Assembly (NCBI GenBank): GCA_021807065.1
Contig: JAKAPO010000007.1
Span: 8,735-24,656 of the forward strand
Direction: 5' to 3'
Length of the DNA stretch: 15,922 nucleotides
Source of the DNA: a bacterium
GTDB lineage: Bacteria; Vulcanimicrobiota; Vulcanimicrobiia; Vulcanimicrobiales; Vulcanimicrobiaceae
In this document: in pieces, positions 1 to 6,849 of the stretch
Numbering within the stretch: position 1 is the first letter of the stretch
Layout of the letters: every line of letters begins with the position of its first letter
Made by a program: the position numbers and the translations under genes
The notes under the pieces: generated by a model
What the model was told of the DNA's origin: nothing
What the model saw: only the letters and a program-made list of their open reading frames with translations
Database searches by the model: none

Positions 1-2
1 TG

Positions 3-1004
3 TATAAGGCCTGGAACCGGGGTCAGAACGTCATCATGGTGCGAAACCCGTACTACTTCCGCGGACAGCCGAAACTGAAGCAGGTGATCTTCGAAATCAT
101 CACCGACCGCGACACGATATTCACTGACCTTCAATCGCATGCACTCGACTTATGGTATCCGGTTGGAGGAAACTACTTCGCACGCTTCGCCGAACTGGGC
201 AGTGATTTCACCTATCTTCGCCAGCCGGGTTACATCTACAATCACATCGACTTCAACGTCACGCGTCCCGCGATGAGCGATCCAGTCGTGCGACACGCGC
301 TCGAATTGGCGACGAATCGCACCGAGCTTCTGAAGAAAATTGCGTACGGAGCTGGTACGCTTGAGGAAGAACCGGCATCGCCGGCTGCCCCCTACTTTGA
401 TCCGAGCATCAAGCTCGTGCCGTTTGACATCGCCCGGGCGAACCGAATCCTCGATGCAGATGGTTGGAAACGCGGACCCGACGGCATCCGCGCGAAGAAC
501 GGCGTTAGGCTCGATCTCGACGTCGCTGCATCGGCCGGAACGCCCGATGCCGACAAGCAGCTTGCGCTCATTCAAAACTGGTGGAGGGAGATCGGCGTCG
601 CGATGACGATTCACCGCTACGAAGCGCCGCAGCTCTTCAACACGCTCCAAAACGGCGGCATCATCTACGGCGGCAAGTGGGATGTGGTATTCTTCGCCTG
701 GGGAGACGACCCGATCGGCGACTTCTCCTTCATCTACGCCTGCGACGAGATACCGCCGAACGGACAGAACGATCTACGGTGGTGCGATCCCGTAGCGAAT
801 GCTGCGATGCACAACCTCTACTCCCACTACGACCAAGCGCAGCGCAACGCCGATGACGCAATCCTATTCAGGCAGTTAGCGAAAGACACTCCGACGATCG
901 TCACGCTCATCCGTCAGGACATCTACATCTACAACAAAGATTTGAAGAACTTTCATCCCAACCAGGTAACACCGTTCGACAACTTCATGAACGTCGATAT
1001 ATAG
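3..1004 (+). CDS. ABC transporter substrate-binding protein, family 5 (peptide/nickel type), C-terminal part
   Basis: The reading frame is open from base 3 to a TAG stop, giving 333 residues with the N-terminus beyond the window edge. The first residues (YKAWNRGQ...VIMVRNPYYFRG) match the family-5 solute-binding (SBP_bac_5) segment that precedes the conserved RNPxY motif, so roughly the N-terminal third with any signal peptide is missing. Further family marks are the stretch with the 'HIDFNVTRP' strand, the 'DPVVRHALELATNR' helix, the DIARANRILDADGW segment typical of the second lobe, and the 'WDVVFFAWGDDP' region near residue 225. Such proteins capture oligopeptides, nickel or other small ligands outside the membrane and hand them to a DppBC-type permease. 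No permease gene is visible, and the ligand cannot be told from sequence. It is convergent with the E1-alpha gene. Confidence 0.88.
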   Translation, partial: YKAWNRGQNVIMVRNPYYFRGQPKLKQVIFEIITDRDTIFTDLQSHALDLWYPVGGNYFARFAELGSDFTYLRQPGYIYNHIDFNVTRPAMSDPVVRHALELATNRTELLKKIAYGAGTLEEEPASPAAPYFDPSIKLVPFDIARANRILDADGWKRGPDGIRAKNGVRLDLDVAASAGTPDADKQLALIQNWWREIGVAMTIHRYEAPQLFNTLQNGGIIYGGKWDVVFFAWGDDPIGDFSFIYACDEIPPNGQNDLRWCDPVANAAMHNLYSHYDQAQRNADDAILFRQLAKDTPTIVTLIRQDIYIYNKDLKNFHPNQVTPFDNFMNVDI

Positions 1005-1013
1005 CTCGGGGCC

Positions 1014-1141
1014 GTTCTATCGTCGAACAGCTGCTCGTTCGCCCTCCTGTCTCGCTCGCGCTACGGCACTTTCTTGCAAGAACGAAGTTTTGAAGTTCGC
1101 ATCCCGCGAAGTCCCCAAAGGTACAGGTTCTCCGATAGAAC
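1014..1141. repeat. Possible miniature inverted-repeat element between convergent genes
   Basis: The intergenic DNA after the substrate-binding protein is bounded by a 9-bp perfect inverted repeat, GTTCTATCG (1014-1022) and CGATAGAAC (1133-1141). Inside it lies a perfect 12-bp palindrome TTCTTGCAAGAA (1071-1082). No convincing gene lies in it. The arrangement could be a decayed non-autonomous mobile element or an extended stem-loop. The arms are short enough to be chance. Confidence 0.3.
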
Positions 1142-1146
1142 ACCCC

Positions 1147-1165
1147 CCGCTCGTCCACCGAGCGG
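1147..1165. terminator. Hairpin between convergent genes, possible terminator
   Basis: CCGCTCG (1147-1153) and CGAGCGG (1159-1165) form a perfect 7-bp GC-rich stem with a 5-nt loop. It lies 32 bp past the stop codon of the minus-strand E1-alpha gene and after the plus-strand substrate-binding gene. There is no clear T-tract on either side, so intrinsic termination is only a possibility. Confidence 0.3.
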
Positions 1166-1197
1166 AGCGTTTCCGAGACGGCTTGGGCGAACGCGCG

Positions 1198-2226
1198 CTA
1201 TCCCGCCCAAGGATCGGTGGGGCCGGCGTAGACGTTCGTATAGAGCGATTCCGGAGAAGGGAAAGGCTCTCGCTCTACCGCATCCGTCGTCTCGTTGACG
1301 AGCTGCGTCACTTGTTTGCGCATCGCTTCGATTCGTTCGGCGCTGAGCACGCCGCCTTCGACGAGCCGTCGCTCGAAGCGGGGAACCGGATCGTTCTCGC
1401 GCTGCTTGGCGACCTCTTCTCGGGTGCGATAGGTGCGTTCGTCGTCGTCGGTCGTGTGCGAGAGAAATCGATAGCATTTCGCTTCGATCAGCGTCGGTCC
1501 ACCGCCTGAAACGGCTTTCGCCCGCGCGCGGCGCACCGCTTGATAGACGGCAACGGGGTCGAAACCGTCGACGCAGACGCCTTGGAGACCGTAGGATGCC
1601 GCACGTTCGGCGACGTTGGGATTGCGCATCTGCCTATCCAGCGGCGTCGAGATGGCCCATTGATTGTTCTCGCAGAGCAAGACAACCGGCACTGTATGGA
1701 TCGCCGCGAAATTGATCGCCTCGTGCCATTCGCCCTCGCTCGTGGCGCCGTCGCCGAAGGTGCAGAGCACGGCGCGATCTTTCTCACCGCGGTATCTGAG
1801 CGCGTAGGCGGCACCGACTGCATGCGTGCATTGCGAAGCGATGATCGACGAAATGGACGCGATGCCTTTGGCTCTGTCGGTTACGTGGTTGATGATGGAA
1901 CGCCCAGCAGTGGTGTCGGTGGCGCGCGCGAATTGCGAACGAAAGATCCCCGCAAGCTCGAAGCCGCAAGCCAGCAGTATTCCGGTGTTGCGGTAGTACG
2001 AGTAGAGCAAGTCCCTGCCACGCACGAAGGCCATGCCTGCGCCGGCCTGGACCGCCTCGTGTCCTTCGGAACCCATTGCGATCGCCACTTTGCCCTGGCG
2101 GTTGAGCTGAAATCCGCGCGTGTCTACTGCCCGTTGCAGCAGCATATTTCGGAGGAGCGTTATCAACTGGTCGTTCGGGAGAGCCTCCGATCGGAGCCGG
2201 GCCTTCGCTGCCATTGCGGATGCCAT
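1198..2226 (-). CDS. 2-oxoacid dehydrogenase E1 component, alpha subunit (thiamine-diphosphate dependent)
   Basis: This 342-residue protein is the alpha subunit of a pyruvate or branched-chain 2-oxoacid dehydrogenase E1, which decarboxylates a 2-oxoacid on thiamine diphosphate and passes the acyl group to lipoyl-E2. The thiamine-diphosphate motif is complete: GDG at residues 158-160, NN at 187-188. SISSIIASQCTHAVGAAYA (124-142) and the loop SHTTDDDERTYR (256-267) are also typical, and length fits the family. The overall look is closer to the branched-chain (BkdA/AcoA) type, though the substrate is not certain. The frame stays open upstream to 2403, but that extension is antisense to the TetR remnant and lacks family similarity, so ATG 2226 is preferred; ATG 2214 is also possible. 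E1-beta normally follows directly; here only a 193-bp gap and a convergent gene follow, so the subunit is an orphan in this window. Confidence 0.85.
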   Translation of the reverse strand: MASAMAAKARLRSEALPNDQLITLLRNMLLQRAVDTRGFQLNRQGKVAIAMGSEGHEAVQAGAGMAFVRGRDLLYSYYRNTGILLACGFELAGIFRSQFARATDTTAGRSIINHVTDRAKGIASISSIIASQCTHAVGAAYALRYRGEKDRAVLCTFGDGATSEGEWHEAINFAAIHTVPVVLLCENNQWAISTPLDRQMRNPNVAERAASYGLQGVCVDGFDPVAVYQAVRRARAKAVSGGGPTLIEAKCYRFLSHTTDDDERTYRTREEVAKQRENDPVPRFERRLVEGGVLSAERIEAMRKQVTQLVNETTDAVEREPFPSPESLYTNVYAGPTDPWAG

Positions 2227-2268
2227 TTCCCAGAGGGGTCGCCACGTCCCTATGCGGATACTGCAACC

Positions 2269-2595
2269 GTGCGCACCCGAACCCAACCGTACGACCTCGA
2301 TTCGCTCGCCGACGTGGCGTTCGTGCTTTGTGCGCGACGTGGCTACGACGCAACCTCGATGGACGAGATTGCAAAGGCGACCGGCATCACCAAAGCCGCA
2401 CACCTACCATCGCGCTTCCGGCAAGGAGGCGCTCTTGGCGCATGGGCTCGAAGGGCGCTGCGAACTCTCTTTGCGGTTTTGGAAGAGCCGGCCGCGAAGA
2501 GCGGTTGGGCACGCGAGCGCCTGCAAGCGATCATCGCTCGCGTTGCCGAGGTGACCATGCAGATGTTGCCCGAGGTGGGCGGGGCGGTAAAATAG
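2269..2595 (+). pseudogene. TetR/AcrR-family transcriptional regulator remnant (frameshifted and truncated)
   Basis: The N-terminal DNA-binding domain of a TetR repressor is recognisable. From GTG 2269, frame 1 reads a first helix (DLDSLADVAF...RRGYDATS) and the helix-turn-helix segment (MDEIAKATGITKA). Similarity then moves to frame 2 (TYHRASGKEALLAHGLE, about 2402-2441) and returns to frame 1 (ALRTLFAVLEEPAAKSGWAR) up to TAG 2593-2595. The switches need about one extra base near 2398 and one missing base near 2442. Even when corrected, the product is only about 109 residues against the usual 190-220, so most of the ligand-binding domain is gone. TetR regulators of this look often sit beside paa genes, so this was probably the cluster's repressor. 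The frameshifts might be assembly errors, but the truncation is harder to explain that way. Confidence 0.7.
2566..2593 (+). promoter_or_regulatory. Candidate sigma-70-like promoter of the paa operon
   Basis: TTGCCC (2566-2571) and TAAAAT (2588-2593) resemble -35 and -10 boxes (4/6 and 5/6 matches to consensus) with a 16-bp spacer. This places a start site near 2600, about 40 bp before the paaZ ATG. It overlaps the end of the TetR remnant. The prediction rests on sequence alone. Confidence 0.4.
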
Positions 2596-2602
2596 TAAGT
2601 TG

Positions 2603-2618
2603 CCTACCATGTGGTAGG
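2603..2618. promoter_or_regulatory. Palindromic operator candidate upstream of paaZ
   Basis: CCTACCA (2603-2609) and TGGTAGG (2612-2618) are perfect inverted 7-mers around a 2-bp centre. The size and symmetry suit a dimeric TetR-type repressor. It sits immediately downstream of the predicted -10 box and 23 bp before the paaZ start, where a bound repressor would block transcription. The half-site CCTACCA also occurs once at 2403-2409 inside the regulator remnant. Confidence 0.5.
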
Positions 2619-2641
2619 GGAAATGCTGAAGGCGTGTTGAG

Positions 2642-4750
2642 ATGAAGCTTCGCAGTTATATCTGCGGCGACTGGTTCGAGGCGAAGGACGGATTCGTCGA
2701 CGTGCGTTCGGCCGTTGACGGCCGCGCCGTCGCGCAAGTTTCGAGTTCCGGGGTCGACTTCGGTGCGGCGCTCGAGTACGCGCGACGTGTCGGTGGACCG
2801 GCGTTGCGCGAGCTAACGTTGCACGATCGCGCCGACATGATCAAACGCCTCGCCTTGCATCTTTCGGATCGCAAGCATCCGTTCTGCGAGCTATCGTACG
2901 ATACGGGGGCGACGCAGAAGGATTGCTTCTTCGATATCGACGGCGGGATCCTGACCCTCTTTTCGTTTGCATCGAAAGCCAGGTGCGAGCTGCCGAATGC
3001 ACGCATTGCGCTCGACGGGCCGATCGAACCGCTTTCAAGGGGCGGCACGTTCGCCGGACGACATATTCTTACTTCGCTGCAAGGCGTTGCGATCCACATC
3101 AACGCCTTCAACTTTCCGTGCTGGGGAATGCTCGAGAAGCTAGCTCCGTCGATCATCGCCGGCGTTCCGCTCGTCGTCAAACCGGCGACGCAATCCGCGT
3201 ATGTCGCTCATGCGGTCTTTGAGGAGATCGTTCGCTCCGGCATTTTCCCCGCGGGCAGTCTCCAATTCGTCGCCGGCAGCCTGGGCGATACGCTCGAGCG
3301 TTTGACGGGCCAGGATCTCGTCTCGTTCACCGGCTCTCGGAGCACATCGCTGCAACTGCAAGCGATCCCGGCGATTCGCGAGAATGCGGTGCGCTTCATC
3401 GCCGAGCAGGATTCGCTCAATGCAGCGATCCTTGGACCGGATGCCGGTCCGGGCTCGCCCGAGTTCGATCTGTTCGTGAAGGAAGTGGTGCGTGAGCTGA
3501 CCGCCAAGACAGGGCAACGGTGCACGTGCATTCGGCGCGCGCTCGCACCGCGCGCGATAATTGACGACGTGCAGCGAGCCGTCTCCGGACGGCTCGGGGA
3601 AGTCGTCATCGGGGATCCGCGGGAAGAAGGTGTCACGATGGGTGCGCTCATCAGTCTTGGACAGCGGGAGGAGGTTCGTGCAAACGTCGCCCATCTCGCG
3701 AAAGAGGCCGCAATCGTTTACGGGGATCCTTTCCACGTTCGAACGGTTGGAGGGAACACCGGGAACGGTGCGTTCATTTCACCGATCGTGCTGCGCTGCG
3801 ATGCACCGCTCGCAGCCAAGGACGTGCACCGTGTCGAGGCCTTCGGGCCGGTCACGACGCTCATGCCGTACGATGGAATCGCGCAGGCGGTTGCGATTGC
3901 AAACCGCGGCGAAGGGAGCCTCGTCGCATCGGTCTTCAGTTACGACGCGAACGCAGTCGACGAGATCGTACGTGGTATCGCGGCGTTTCATGGGCGAATC
4001 CTGGTGGTCGATCGCGATTGCGCCAAGGAGCAAACGGGACACGGATCGCCGCTCGCGCCGCTGGTCCACGGCGGTCCCGGCCGAGCAGGCGGGGGCGAGG
4101 AGATGGGCGGCATTCGCGGCGTTTTCCACTATATGCAGCGCACGGCAGTGCAAGGTTCACCATCGCGGCTTGCGACGGTCACCGGCCAGTGGAATCCTGG
4201 GGCAGCCGAAACGCCGTCCGCCCGCCATCCATTCGAAGTTCCGTACGACGCGCTTACCATTGGAGAAACGTTCCGTACGGGCGGGCGCGAGATCACGCTG
4301 GAGGACATCGAGCGCTTCGCGGCACTCACCGGCGACGAATTCTACGCGCACATGAACGAGGCGGCGGCGAAGGCGAGCCCCTTCTTCGAGGGACGCGTCG
4401 CACATGGATACCTGCTCCTCGCGTTTGCCGCCGGACTTTTCGTCAAACCCGAACTCGGCCCCGTTCTGGCAAACTACGGGCTCGATGATTTGCGCTTCCT
4501 CAAGCCGGTCTATCCCGGTGACACGCTGCGGGTGCGGCTGGTCGTAAAAGAAAAGCGGCCGCGCAAACCCGAATATGGCGAAGTTCGGTGGTCGGTAACG
4601 CTCTTCAACCAGAACGATGCAGTCGTTGCCCAATACGATCTGCTCACGATGAACGCGACTACAGAGCATGTACCGGTACTTCGCGAGGCCATTCAAGCGG
4701 GGAGTGGGGGCCCACGCGGCGGCACGCGTGGGGGCGCGCAGCGAAGTTGA
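2642..4750 (+). CDS. paaZ: Bifunctional oxepin-CoA hydrolase / 3-oxo-5,6-dehydrosuberyl-CoA semialdehyde dehydrogenase
   Basis: The protein has 702 residues. The N-terminal aldehyde dehydrogenase domain (about 1-520) oxidises the open-chain semialdehyde with NADP+; its catalytic Cys294 lies in GQRCTC, with general-base Glu255 in AEQDSLN. The C-terminal MaoC hotdog domain (about 545-680) hydrolyses oxepin-CoA and shows the Asp565/His570 pair in GDEFYAHMNE. Order and spacing match E. coli PaaZ (681 residues). ATG 2642 begins with MKLRSYICGDW, a normal PaaZ N-terminus. Oddity: after Gln685 the last 17 residues are a Gly/Arg-rich tail encoded by a repeat insertion. The expected ending, reading REAIQKRSA then TAG, lies out of use at 4799-4828. 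It is the first gene of the paa cluster, behind the operator candidate. Confidence 0.96.
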   Translation: MKLRSYICGDWFEAKDGFVDVRSAVDGRAVAQVSSSGVDFGAALEYARRVGGPALRELTLHDRADMIKRLALHLSDRKHPFCELSYDTGATQKDCFFDIDGGILTLFSFASKARCELPNARIALDGPIEPLSRGGTFAGRHILTSLQGVAIHINAFNFPCWGMLEKLAPSIIAGVPLVVKPATQSAYVAHAVFEEIVRSGIFPAGSLQFVAGSLGDTLERLTGQDLVSFTGSRSTSLQLQAIPAIRENAVRFIAEQDSLNAAILGPDAGPGSPEFDLFVKEVVRELTAKTGQRCTCIRRALAPRAIIDDVQRAVSGRLGEVVIGDPREEGVTMGALISLGQREEVRANVAHLAKEAAIVYGDPFHVRTVGGNTGNGAFISPIVLRCDAPLAAKDVHRVEAFGPVTTLMPYDGIAQAVAIANRGEGSLVASVFSYDANAVDEIVRGIAAFHGRILVVDRDCAKEQTGHGSPLAPLVHGGPGRAGGGEEMGGIRGVFHYMQRTAVQGSPSRLATVTGQWNPGAAETPSARHPFEVPYDALTIGETFRTGGREITLEDIERFAALTGDEFYAHMNEAAAKASPFFEGRVAHGYLLLAFAAGLFVKPELGPVLANYGLDDLRFLKPVYPGDTLRVRLVVKEKRPRKPEYGEVRWSVTLFNQNDAVVAQYDLLTMNATTEHVPVLREAIQAGSGGPRGGTRGGAQRS

Positions 4751-4813
4751 GGGCACGAAGTGGCCGAAGTGAAGCGCAGCGCCGGGCCGAGCGCACCGTG
4801 CGAGGCCATTCAA
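4683..4813 (+). mobile_element. Short inserted repeat element with 14-bp flanking direct repeats at the paaZ 3' end
   Basis: The 14-mer GCGAGGCCATTCAA occurs at 4683-4696 and again at 4800-4813. Between them are 103 bp that begin with a hairpin-rich block. Removing one 117-bp unit joins the paaZ frame to AAG CGA AGC GCA TAG (4814-4828), giving a natural ending 13 bp before the paaA start codon. The simplest reading is insertion of a non-autonomous element with duplication of 14 bp of target, or another duplication-type event. It carries no protein gene. Part of it recurs at the paaJ start. Confidence 0.6.
4704..4739 (+). repeat. Hairpin repeat core, copy 1 (inside paaZ tail)
   Basis: CCCACGCG (4711-4718) and CGCGTGGG (4725-4732) form a perfect 8-bp stem with a 6-nt loop. 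The overlapping GTGGG (4704-4708) could pair instead with CCCAC (4711-4715). The outer 15 and 14 bases match the copy at 10103-10140 at 28 of 29 positions, while the loop differs in sequence and length. This pattern resembles REP-type palindromic repeats. Confidence 0.65.
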
Positions 4814-4841
4814 AAGCGAAGCGCATAGGAGCACTGCATAC

Positions 4842-5822
4842 GTGTACACCCAAATGAGTGACGGCATCGACGGTCAACCGAACGCGAGCGACGAGCGCGA
4901 GCGCGCGTTCGAGAGACGTTTGGAACGAGGGGTGAAGATCGAGCCGCCGGATTGGATGCCCGAGCCCTATCGCAAGACCCTCGTGCGGCAGATTTCGCAG
5001 CACGCGCATTCCGAAATCGTAGGAATGCTGCCCGAGGGAAACTGGATCACGCGTGCTCCATCGCTGCAACGGAAGGTCATCCTGCTCGCGAAAGTGCAAG
5101 ATGAGGCCGGGCACGGGCTGTATCTGTATAGTGCCGCCGAGACGCTGGGTACACCGCGCGACGATATGATCGCCGCGCTTCACGCGGGAAAGGCGAAGTA
5201 TTCGAGCATTTTCAATTACGCGACGCTGACGTGGGCCGACGTGGGCGCTATCGGCTGGCTCGTCGACGGAGCGGCGATCATCAACCAAATTCCGCTCACG
5301 CGTTGTTCCTACGGGCCCTACGCGCGCGGCATGGTACGCATCTGCAAGGAAGAGAGCTTCCACCAGCGCCAGGGCTTCGACATCATGTGGAAGCTCGCGC
5401 ACGGTACGCCCGCACAGCACGCGATGGCTCAAGACGCGCTCGATCGCTGGTGGTGGCCCGCAGTCATGATGTTCGGGCCGCCCGATGCTGAGTCGACGCA
5501 TAACAGGCAGTCGCTAAAATGGAAGATCAAGATCTTTACCAACGACGAGCTCCGTCAGAAGTTCATCGATCAAACCGTTCCGCAAGCGGAGCGGTTGGGC
5601 TTGAAGATTCCCGACGAGCAGTTGCGGTGGAACGAGCGGACGCAACATTACGAGTTCGGACCGATCGACTGGGAGGAGTTCTACCGAGTGATTCGCGGAG
5701 ATGGCCCGTGCAACAAAGATCGTCTGCAGGCACGCATCGATGCGTGGGAGGAAGGTGCTTGGGTACGTGAAGCCGCTGCAGCATACGCTCGCAAACAAGC
5801 AGAACGAGGAGCGGTTGCATGA
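4842..5822 (+). CDS. paaA: 1,2-phenylacetyl-CoA epoxidase, catalytic alpha subunit
   Basis: PaaA is the diiron oxygenase subunit that, with PaaC, inserts one oxygen atom into the ring of phenylacetyl-CoA. The 326-residue product closely follows E. coli PaaA (309 residues). The iron-ligand motifs are visible: Glu58 in HSEIVGMLPEGNW, Glu88/His91 in DEAGH, and Glu171/His174 in KEESFHQRQGF. MMFGP and FTNDELRQKF further on are also characteristic. The GTG at 4842 is preferred because AGGAG (4827-4831) lies 10 bp upstream; ATG 4854 would leave 22 bp. The stop codon overlaps the paaB start by four bases (ATGA). The extra N-terminal residues over E. coli are charged and probably disordered. The Shine-Dalgarno site overlaps the displaced original paaZ stop codon. 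Confidence 0.97.
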   Translation: MYTQMSDGIDGQPNASDERERAFERRLERGVKIEPPDWMPEPYRKTLVRQISQHAHSEIVGMLPEGNWITRAPSLQRKVILLAKVQDEAGHGLYLYSAAETLGTPRDDMIAALHAGKAKYSSIFNYATLTWADVGAIGWLVDGAAIINQIPLTRCSYGPYARGMVRICKEESFHQRQGFDIMWKLAHGTPAQHAMAQDALDRWWWPAVMMFGPPDAESTHNRQSLKWKIKIFTNDELRQKFIDQTVPQAERLGLKIPDEQLRWNERTQHYEFGPIDWEEFYRVIRGDGPCNKDRLQARIDAWEEGAWVREAAAAYARKQAERGAVA

Positions 5823-6103
5823 AGAATCAGTGGCCGCAATGGGAAGTGTTCGTACGCAGCGAGGCGGGTCTCGCGCACAAACATGTCGGCAGCCTGCACG
5901 CGGCCGATGCCCGGATGGCACTCGAGCACGCGCGCGACCTCTACACGCGCCGCAACGAGGGCGTCAGCATTTGGGTCGTCAAATCGGAAAACGTTCACGC
6001 CACCGATCCGCAAGAGAGCGACGAGTTCTTCGGACCGTCCGAAGACAAGACATACCGTTTTCCGACGTCCTATCACGTACCCGAGGGCGTAAAACACCTG
6101 TGA
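5819..6103 (+). CDS. paaB: 1,2-phenylacetyl-CoA epoxidase subunit B
   Basis: The 94-residue protein matches PaaB in length and sequence. WPQWEVFVRS, the segment HVGSLHAADARMALEHARDL and 'SIWVVKSE' are hallmarks of the family. PaaB is a small structural subunit that bridges PaaAC heterodimers and probably helps dock the reductase PaaE. The ATG overlaps the paaA stop (ATGA), and its own TGA overlaps the GTG start of paaC, so translation is probably coupled across the three genes. Confidence 0.96.
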   Translation: MKNQWPQWEVFVRSEAGLAHKHVGSLHAADARMALEHARDLYTRRNEGVSIWVVKSENVHATDPQESDEFFGPSEDKTYRFPTSYHVPEGVKHL

Positions 6104-6849
6104 GCTCGCACGTCGAATACGTGCTGCGTTTCGGCGACAGTGCGCTCGTGCTGGCGCAACAGCTCTCCGGTCTCGTCGCCCATTCGCCGATCATGGAGGA
6201 GGACGTCGCGATCGCGAACGTCTCACTCGACCTCTTCGGCCAAGCACGCCTGTGGCTCGGTTATGCCGGCGAACTCGAGGGTGCAGGCCGCGACGAGGAC
6301 CGTCTGGCGTTTCATCGCGACGCGAGCGAGTTCCGCAACGTGCTGCTCGTCGAGCGGCCCAACGGAGATTTTGCATCAACGACGGTTCGTGGCTACTTCT
6401 ACGACCTCTGGTCCTATCTTGCGCTCGGGAATCTCACGCAGTCGCTCGACCGGCGCATAGCGGCGATCGCCGAAAAGTCGCGCAAGGAGACAGCATATCA
6501 TCTGCGACGCAGCGAGGACTGGCTCGTCCGCCTCGGCGACGGAACGGAAGAGAGTCATGCGCGAGCGCAACGTGCCGCAAGCGAACTGTGGCCGTACACG
6601 GGCGAGCTGTTCATGGGCGACGACGTCGATGTCGAGATGGCGCGGCAAGGAATCGGATTCGATCCCGAAAGGGTGCGCGAGCCGTGGCTCGAGCGCGCGC
6701 GACTTGCGCTCGCCACCGCGACGCTCGACGTTCCTGGGGATTCGTGGATGCAGCACGGCGGCAAACAAGGCGTGCATACCGAGGCGCTCGGCTACCTGCT
6801 CGCCGAGATGCAAGTCTTGCCACGCTCGATCCCGGAGGCGGTATGGTGA
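6100..6849 (+). CDS. paaC: 1,2-phenylacetyl-CoA epoxidase structural subunit C
   Basis: The 249-residue protein corresponds to PaaC (248 in E. coli), the ferritin-like partner of PaaA that supports the active complex but does not itself hold a catalytic diiron centre. Characteristic segments are 'GDSALVLAQQLSGL' at the start, 'HSPIMEEDVAIANVSLDL' with 'GQARLWLGYA', 'DWLVRLGDGTEES' in the middle and 'GGKQGVHTEALGYLLAEMQ' near the end. The chosen start is GTG 6100, which overlaps the paaB stop (GTGA). The frame stays open further upstream, but that part is a shadow of paaA and paaB. The TGA at 6847 overlaps the start of paaD. Confidence 0.95.
   Translation: MSSHVEYVLRFGDSALVLAQQLSGLVAHSPIMEEDVAIANVSLDLFGQARLWLGYAGELEGAGRDEDRLAFHRDASEFRNVLLVERPNGDFASTTVRGYFYDLWSYLALGNLTQSLDRRIAAIAEKSRKETAYHLRRSEDWLVRLGDGTEESHARAQRAASELWPYTGELFMGDDVDVEMARQGIGFDPERVREPWLERARLALATATLDVPGDSWMQHGGKQGVHTEALGYLLAEMQVLPRSIPEAVW

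Noticed and set aside
1540..2268. Long plus-strand open frame running into the TetR remnant
   Set aside because: It is antisense to conserved E1-alpha coding sequence and has no recognisable domain; only its end from 2269 resembles a protein family.
2227..2403. Upstream extension of the E1-alpha frame by 59 codons
   Set aside because: The extra residues show no E1-alpha similarity and are antisense to the recognisable TetR helix-turn-helix, so the shorter start is preferred.
4651..4682. Palindrome around GTACCGGTAC near the end of paaZ
   Set aside because: It is short and falls in conserved coding sequence, so chance is the simplest explanation.
4157..5501. Overlapping minus-strand open frames of 236 and 280 codons across paaZ and paaA
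   Set aside because: Both lie opposite strongly conserved enzymes and resemble no family; GC-rich third positions commonly leave such antisense frames open.
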